DNA of 64,000 nt, taken from Aquirufa sp. GTDB lineage: Bacteria; Bacteroidota; Bacteroidia; Cytophagales; Spirosomataceae. The notes below the pieces were generated by a model that had not been told where the DNA came from, made no database searches, and was given only the letters and a program-made list of their open reading frames with translations. Made by a program: the position numbers and the translations under genes. Numbering within the stretch: position 1 is the stretch's first letter; the number at the start of each line of letters is the position of its first letter. Shown one piece after another: positions 59,703-64,000 of the stretch. The stretch covers positions 1 to 64,000 of the forward strand of contig JAURHT010000001.1 in the NCBI GenBank assembly GCA_030833145.1, written 5' to 3'.

Positions 59703-60778
59703 TGAATTTTTCGACAAAACGCGAAGAAATACTAGCGCAAATCGATCGGTTTGACGTGGAGAAATATGCTCGTTCGCGCAACTTCATTACCGGAGGAGTG
59801 TCTTATCTTTCCCCCTATTTATCACGTGGATTTATCACCGTTCCCCAAGTAGTTAAACGATTAAACGACCGCGGAATTGGTTTGGCTCAAGGCGAAAAAT
59901 TCATCCAAGAATTAGCCTGGCGCGAGTTTTATACGCGCACTTGGTTTCAAAAGGGCGATGCTATTTTCGAAGATATTCGCCATCCGCAGGAGGGAATAGA
60001 ACGCTTTGGAATTCCTCGTGCGGTGCTAGAATCTACGACCGGAATTCAAGCTCTAGATTCAGCAATAAAGGATTTCCCCGCCACAGGATATCTCCATAAT
60101 CACCTCCGCATGTACCTCGCCGCGACGATTTGTAATGTGGCCAAATACCACTGGCTGGAACCTGCTCAATGGATGTATTACCATTTGTTGGACGGCGATT
60201 TAGCGAGTAATGCGCTGAGTTGGCAATGGTGCGCCGGGACGTTTAGTAATAAGTTGTATTACGCAAATCAGGAGAACATCAATCGTTATACCGGTAGTCA
60301 GCAAAGAGGGACTTTCTTGGATTTTGATTACGAGGATTTGCCCTTGCAATCGGTTCCCGATCATTTACAACGATCGGTTGAGGCGGAACTTGTTTTCACT
60401 CCGCCCACGACGAAACCGCTGGAGATTCTGCCTGATATTCCTACCTTCATCTATACCCATTACACATTGGATCCTACGTTCCACGAGGGCGAAGCGGGTA
60501 ACCGCATTTTGATCTTAGAACCGAGCCATTTTGCCAAACATCCGATGGCCCCTAAGACGATCGAGTTTATCCTATCGCTGGCTGAAAACATACCGGGAAT
60601 TCAAGTCTATTATGGAGAATATGCGGACCTAAAAGTAAAGGGTATTTTCCGTGATCACCCTATCAATGCCCATTTTCAAGGTGTTCGGGAAGTGCATCCG
60701 AGTTTAGCTCCAGGTCTGCAAGGGGAGTTCAATAGCTTCTTTTCTTTTTGGAATAAATTAAGCAGACAACTGAGCTAA
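59702..60778 (+). CDS. Photolyase with inverted domain order (NewPHL-like)
   Basis: The 358-residue protein starts directly with the FAD-binding helical domain: GGVSYLSPYLSRGFITVPQV, FIQELAWREFYTRTW, TGYLHNHLRMYLAATIC, and SWQWCAGTFSNKLYYANQEN with the Asn of the flavin loop. The normal N-terminal antenna domain is missing; instead a short alpha/beta part follows from about residue 245 (IPTFIYTHYTLDPTFHEGEA; RILILEPSHFAKHPMAP). This inverted order is the mark of the NewPHL group, known to repair UV dimers in single-stranded DNA. It is convergent with the 60758 gene, overlapping by 21 bases. Confidence 0.85.
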   Translation: MNFSTKREEILAQIDRFDVEKYARSRNFITGGVSYLSPYLSRGFITVPQVVKRLNDRGIGLAQGEKFIQELAWREFYTRTWFQKGDAIFEDIRHPQEGIERFGIPRAVLESTTGIQALDSAIKDFPATGYLHNHLRMYLAATICNVAKYHWLEPAQWMYYHLLDGDLASNALSWQWCAGTFSNKLYYANQENINRYTGSQQRGTFLDFDYEDLPLQSVPDHLQRSVEAELVFTPPTTKPLEILPDIPTFIYTHYTLDPTFHEGEAGNRILILEPSHFAKHPMAPKTIEFILSLAENIPGIQVYYGEYADLKVKGIFRDHPINAHFQGVREVHPSLAPGLQGEFNSFFSFWNKLSRQLS

Positions 60779-62197
60779 GAAAGTTTCCGCGCGCGAAAGG
60801 TGAGCCTCTCTTTTTTCCACAGGCATCTTGTCCCAGGTGCTGATCAACATCGCCCAGCGCGGATTTTTGCGGAACGTTTCACGTTGTTTATCTAAGAATC
60901 GCCAAAACAAACCATCCCAAATCTCCTGCCATTCGCCCTTCGGATAATCACTCATTTTCAGGATGTAATTCGAGCCGCAGATATAGGGTTTGGTGGTCAT
61001 CAACCCGCCATCGCTGAATTGCGACATCCCATAAATATTGGGCACCATCACCCAATCGTAGGCATCGATGTACAGTTCCATGAACCAGCGATAAACCGCA
61101 TCCGGTTTGATTTCGCACAATAGCATAAAATTCCCAAGCACCATCAAGCGCTCGATGTGGTGATTGTAACCTGTCTTTAAGAGCTTGCGAATCGTCTGAT
61201 CAATCGGTTCCACCCCTGTCGTACCATTGTAAAAAGCCGCTGGCATCTCCTTCGTAAATCCCCAATAATTCGTGGTGCGCTGTTGGACTCCGATTTTGCG
61301 ATACAACAACTGCACAAATTCGCGCCAACCTACGACCTGGCGAATGAAGCCTTCCACGCTATTCAAGGGTGCTGCGGAGGCCGCAACGCGTTCAATAACT
61401 TGAGCTGGATTCAGTAATCCGACATTGATCAAAGGACTTAAAATACTGTGAAATAAAGTCTTTTCCTGTGCCTTAATGGCGTCCTCGTAATCCCCGAAAA
61501 GGGGCATCCGTTCGCGGATGAATTGATCCAAAGCAGCCTGTGCTTCCGCATGCGTCACCGGGTAATAAGCCCCAGAAAATGGTCGCTCGGAAGAACCTGG
61601 ATTGTTCGGAAAATTGGCAGTAACATAGTCGATCGCCTCGAGGATATAATCGTTTGGAACAGCCTCTGGAAACGGTGCTGGGATGAACGTATTCTTCGGA
61701 ATTTTCTTACGATTATCCGCATCAAAAGTCCATTGACCGCCCATCGGCTTCCCGTCTTCCTCGAGTAGAATCCCGCGGTCTTTTCGCTGCTGGGTGTAAA
61801 AGGCCGTTTGAAAATAAGGCTTGCGTGTACCGAGCAGCGCGGTGTCAGTGTTGAGGAAATTGGGGCTTGTTAATAAGTGAATGTCGCCTCCTTGGCGAAG
61901 CCGCCGTAATAGCAAGTAATCATTCGGATCGAACAAGCTTATCGCGCTTTCGATGGAAGAAACTAGCGCAACTTCCGAAGCGCGCGGATCTTGCGCATCG
62001 ATGTATTCTACCGTTTTACCAGCCGCACGAAGTCGATCCGCAAAGGCGCGCATACTCGCCCGGTGGAAGAGTATTTTCTGTTTGTGGAAGGCGTATTGTT
62101 TGAAGAATAAATTAGATTCGACGAGGTAAAAAACATCCGCTTCCTGAGCGAGTGTCTCTTCAAATAATTGGTGAGGAAATATCAGGAATGCGCTCAT
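60758..62197 (-). CDS. PhrB/FeS-BCP-type photolyase lacking the cluster CxxC
   Basis: The 479-residue protein is the bacterial (6-4) photolyase/FeS-BCP type: [40 protein letters not shown] and [13 protein letters not shown]. In PhrB the sequence just after MSDY contributes CxxC to a [4Fe-4S] cluster; here it reads [14 protein letters not shown] without cysteines. Only two cysteines remain nearby (LLC and YIC). The catalytic and FAD regions look intact, so (6-4) repair without a cluster is expected. It overlaps the next gene by ATGA. Confidence 0.85.
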   Translation of the reverse strand: MSAFLIFPHQLFEETLAQEADVFYLVESNLFFKQYAFHKQKILFHRASMRAFADRLRAAGKTVEYIDAQDPRASEVALVSSIESAISLFDPNDYLLLRRLRQGGDIHLLTSPNFLNTDTALLGTRKPYFQTAFYTQQRKDRGILLEEDGKPMGGQWTFDADNRKKIPKNTFIPAPFPEAVPNDYILEAIDYVTANFPNNPGSSERPFSGAYYPVTHAEAQAALDQFIRERMPLFGDYEDAIKAQEKTLFHSILSPLINVGLLNPAQVIERVAASAAPLNSVEGFIRQVVGWREFVQLLYRKIGVQQRTTNYWGFTKEMPAAFYNGTTGVEPIDQTIRKLLKTGYNHHIERLMVLGNFMLLCEIKPDAVYRWFMELYIDAYDWVMVPNIYGMSQFSDGGLMTTKPYICGSNYILKMSDYPKGEWQEIWDGLFWRFLDKQRETFRKNPRWAMLISTWDKMPVEKREAHLSRAETFLAQLSA

Positions 62198-63657
62198 TTA
62201 TTGACGTGTTTTTGGAGGATTCGCGCCCCCTCTTGCCGGGCCTTTTTCGTTTTCCGCATCGCCCAAACTTGGTCCGACGCCGTCTTTCTTGTCGCACTTA
62301 AATCCACGACTGGAGCGGGATAATCCACCCCTATTTTGACCCCGTACAAAGTCTGTTCCATGTCACTTAATTTCCAAGGTTCGTGAATCAAGGTAGACGG
62401 AATCGACGCTAATTCCGGCACCCATTTTTTGATGAAGATTCCGTCTGGATCATGGGCGTAAGAATTCTTAATCGGGTTATAAATTCGGATGGTATTAATG
62501 CCGGTCACACCCGCTTGCATTTGGATTTGTGGGTAGTGAATTCCCGGCTCGTAATCGAGAAATTGTCTAGCCAGAAAATGTGCTAAATCCCGCCAATCCT
62601 GCCAAAGGTTAAACACAAAAAACGACACGACCATCGCCCGCATTCGGAAGTTTAAATAACCTGTCGCGACCACACAACGCATGCACGCATCGATGAGGGG
62701 AACTCCTGTTTTACCTTCTTGCCATGCCTGAATCAAGAACTCATCGCGGTCTTTTTCCAGCGCTTGATAGGCCTTATTCACTGGCTCAAATTCCATCCGA
62801 GATTCATCCTCAAACTTCTGCATAAAATGCCCTTGCCAATGCAATCGGGAAGTAAAATTAGAGAGCGCCCGTTTATTTGCAGCCGTTTTATAATGCTGCA
62901 TCGTGAACGTATAGGCCATCCGCATGCTGATATTTCCGTAAGCTAAATAAGGCGAAATCCGGCTGCATCCGCGTCTACTCGCCTCCGGTTTACTGATGGA
63001 GTAACTATAGTCTTTATGCCGCGATTCGATGAAACTTTTCAGGTATTTCCAGCCCCAATATTCGCCGCCTTCTTGGAAAACGGGATTCCTAGTTTTAAAC
63101 GCAAGGGGCAGTTCTGGACCTTTAAATTCATCATAAAATTCAGGCGATAAACGCAACAAATTCCAATTGTCCTCTCGAACAAAATAAGGTTCGTGCCGCA
63201 TCGTTTCCTCCCAGCGTTGTTGCCATGTTTTCCGCGATTTTAAGCGGCGAATCACACCGCCGGTGGGCGTCTCGTTCCACAAAATGCCCGCACTCGAGCA
63301 AAAAGCAGTCACCGCTTTGTCCCGCTCAAAACTAAGTCCATTACCAATCTCCTGATGAGAGAAAATTTGGCGAATTTCGTATTGTTCAGAAAGCGCCTGA
63401 AACACAGGCAAAACTTCAGAATGAAAGAGGTAAAGAACGCCGTTTCGGTCCTCTAAACGCCCCTGCATTTCTACTAAAGATTCATGGACAAATCGCCAAT
63501 GACGGATATCACTGTCTGGGAAAGCAATCAGAGATGGCTCGAAGAAATAAAGCAATAACACCGGTATATCAGACTCCAAAGCCCGGTACAAAGGCTCGTG
63601 GTCCGTAAAGCGGAGATCACGTTTGAACCAGACGATGTTGATAGGGGTTTTGGCCAT
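62194..63657 (-). CDS. Photolyase/cryptochrome with canonical two-domain layout
   Basis: The 487-residue protein has the usual order: an N-terminal antenna-type alpha/beta domain ([17 protein letters not shown]) and a C-terminal FAD domain ([60 protein letters not shown]). It is upstream of and coupled to the PhrB-type gene. Which photolyase class it belongs to is not resolvable here; DNA repair is more likely than signalling because of the neighbours. Confidence 0.87.
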   Translation of the reverse strand: MAKTPINIVWFKRDLRFTDHEPLYRALESDIPVLLLYFFEPSLIAFPDSDIRHWRFVHESLVEMQGRLEDRNGVLYLFHSEVLPVFQALSEQYEIRQIFSHQEIGNGLSFERDKAVTAFCSSAGILWNETPTGGVIRRLKSRKTWQQRWEETMRHEPYFVREDNWNLLRLSPEFYDEFKGPELPLAFKTRNPVFQEGGEYWGWKYLKSFIESRHKDYSYSISKPEASRRGCSRISPYLAYGNISMRMAYTFTMQHYKTAANKRALSNFTSRLHWQGHFMQKFEDESRMEFEPVNKAYQALEKDRDEFLIQAWQEGKTGVPLIDACMRCVVATGYLNFRMRAMVVSFFVFNLWQDWRDLAHFLARQFLDYEPGIHYPQIQMQAGVTGINTIRIYNPIKNSYAHDPDGIFIKKWVPELASIPSTLIHEPWKLSDMEQTLYGVKIGVDYPAPVVDLSATRKTASDQVWAMRKTKKARQEGARILQKHVNK

Positions 63658-63706
63658 AGATTACTAACTGAAAAAACGCAAAGGATGTTTTCAGAAAGAA
63701 AAAGCG

Positions 63707-63714
63707 TACCTTTG
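63707..63714 (+). promoter_or_regulatory. -7 promoter box
   Basis: TACCTTTG matches the consensus 28 bases before the ATG at 63742 and lies in the 84-bp gap from the divergent photolyase gene. Confidence 0.6.
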
Positions 63715-63741
63715 CACCGTCAAATATCCTAATGTATCAAA

Positions 63742-64000
63742 ATGAAACAATTTATAACGCTTTGCTTTATCATCATCGCGACTAGCACCCTAAAAGCTCA
63801 AACTGGAAGTATTGAAGTCAGCACCGGAGGCTTCTCTTTTATCCCAGCTTTTACTTCCAAGGAGCCTAATATGATTATCAATGCAAGTACGAATCCGAAG
63901 CGTAAGTTGACAGGCGCTTTGATGTACATGATGCGCATGCAGAGTATGACGCCTACAACGGTGGCTTTGTTTACGCGTTATCGGTTTATTGATAAAAAGT
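63742..64000 (+). CDS. Exported protein of unknown function, 5' part (runs off the window)
   Basis: The visible 86 codons start MKQFITLCFIIIATSTLKAQ, a clear signal peptide, followed by TGSIEVSTGGFSFIPAFTSK and an Asn/Lys/Met-rich stretch with LFTRYRFIDKK. The alternation suggests an outer-membrane beta-barrel or porin-like protein, but too little is visible to say. It is divergent from the photolyase gene. Confidence 0.6.
   Translation, partial: MKQFITLCFIIIATSTLKAQTGSIEVSTGGFSFIPAFTSKEPNMIINASTNPKRKLTGALMYMMRMQSMTPTTVALFTRYRFIDKK

Overview
The window looks like a chromosome segment of a free-living Bacteroidota, probably a Cytophagales relative. This rests on many exported proteins with short signal peptides ending in AQ, lipoproteins with the C-A/N/K pattern, SusC/FecA-style TonB receptors with an N-terminal carboxypeptidase-like domain, weak Shine-Dalgarno sequences, and repeated matches to the Bacteroidota -7 promoter box TAnnTTTG. 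The genus is not identifiable from the sequence alone. I saw no tRNA, rRNA, CRISPR array, phage module or intact insertion sequence.

Left end (1-4,540): a visibly AT-richer stretch with a truncated MerR regulator divergent from a short-chain dehydrogenase, a beta-propeller lipoprotein, an HxlR regulator and a LamG-like exported protein. Two 79-bp direct repeats (68/79 identical, no gaps), each running into a terminator hairpin, bracket the 1.74-4.43 kb part. From 4.6 to 12 kb: a Fic protein with palindromic operators over its start, an esterase, a xylan-esterase-like hydrolase, the 3' remnant of an MNT nucleotidyltransferase, a frameshifted small membrane gene, a run of small membrane/HTH genes and two methyltransferases. 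From 12 to 18.5 kb: a GMC oxidoreductase/TIM-barrel isomerase pair, a second exported TIM-barrel isomerase, and a Panacea-type toxin-antitoxin module. From 18.5 to 27.5 kb: tandem NTF2-like lipoproteins, a Phd/YoeB module with a three-site operator, a FecA-like TonB receptor divergent from a complete subclass-B1-type metallo-beta-lactamase, a Rieske lipoprotein, and an exported low-molecular-weight phosphatase/arsenate-reductase-like protein under a perfect 16-bp palindrome.

From 27.5 to 36.1 kb on the minus strand: a four-gene operon of DUF1501, DUF1549/DUF1553 cytochrome, NHL propeller and DUF2231-cytochrome-LRR proteins, downstream of a VOC protein/GntP permease pair whose promoter carries a palindrome. 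From 36 to 49 kb: a zincin metalloprotease, a GH29-GH105 glycosidase pair, FabV, an acetyltransferase, AraC beside tandem NTF2-like proteins, and a two-subunit molybdenum hydroxylase. From 49 to 54 kb: LysR divergent from a bicarbonate-transporter cluster (SbtA, a small membrane protein, DUF6671), then Sua5 and dihydroorotase. From 54 to 58 kb: a GNAT, a second Fic protein with its own repeat operator, DUF4386, PhzF and DinB proteins.

The right end (58-63.7 kb) is a photoreactivation island: DUF2256, a class V aminotransferase, TIGR03643, an inverted-topology (NewPHL-like) photolyase, a PhrB/FeS-BCP-like photolyase that lacks the CxxC of the iron-sulfur cluster, and a third bilobal photolyase/cryptochrome. 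Exported hydrolases, sugar isomerases and glycosidases suggest growth on plant or algal polysaccharide, and three photolyases suggest life in sunlit surface water.
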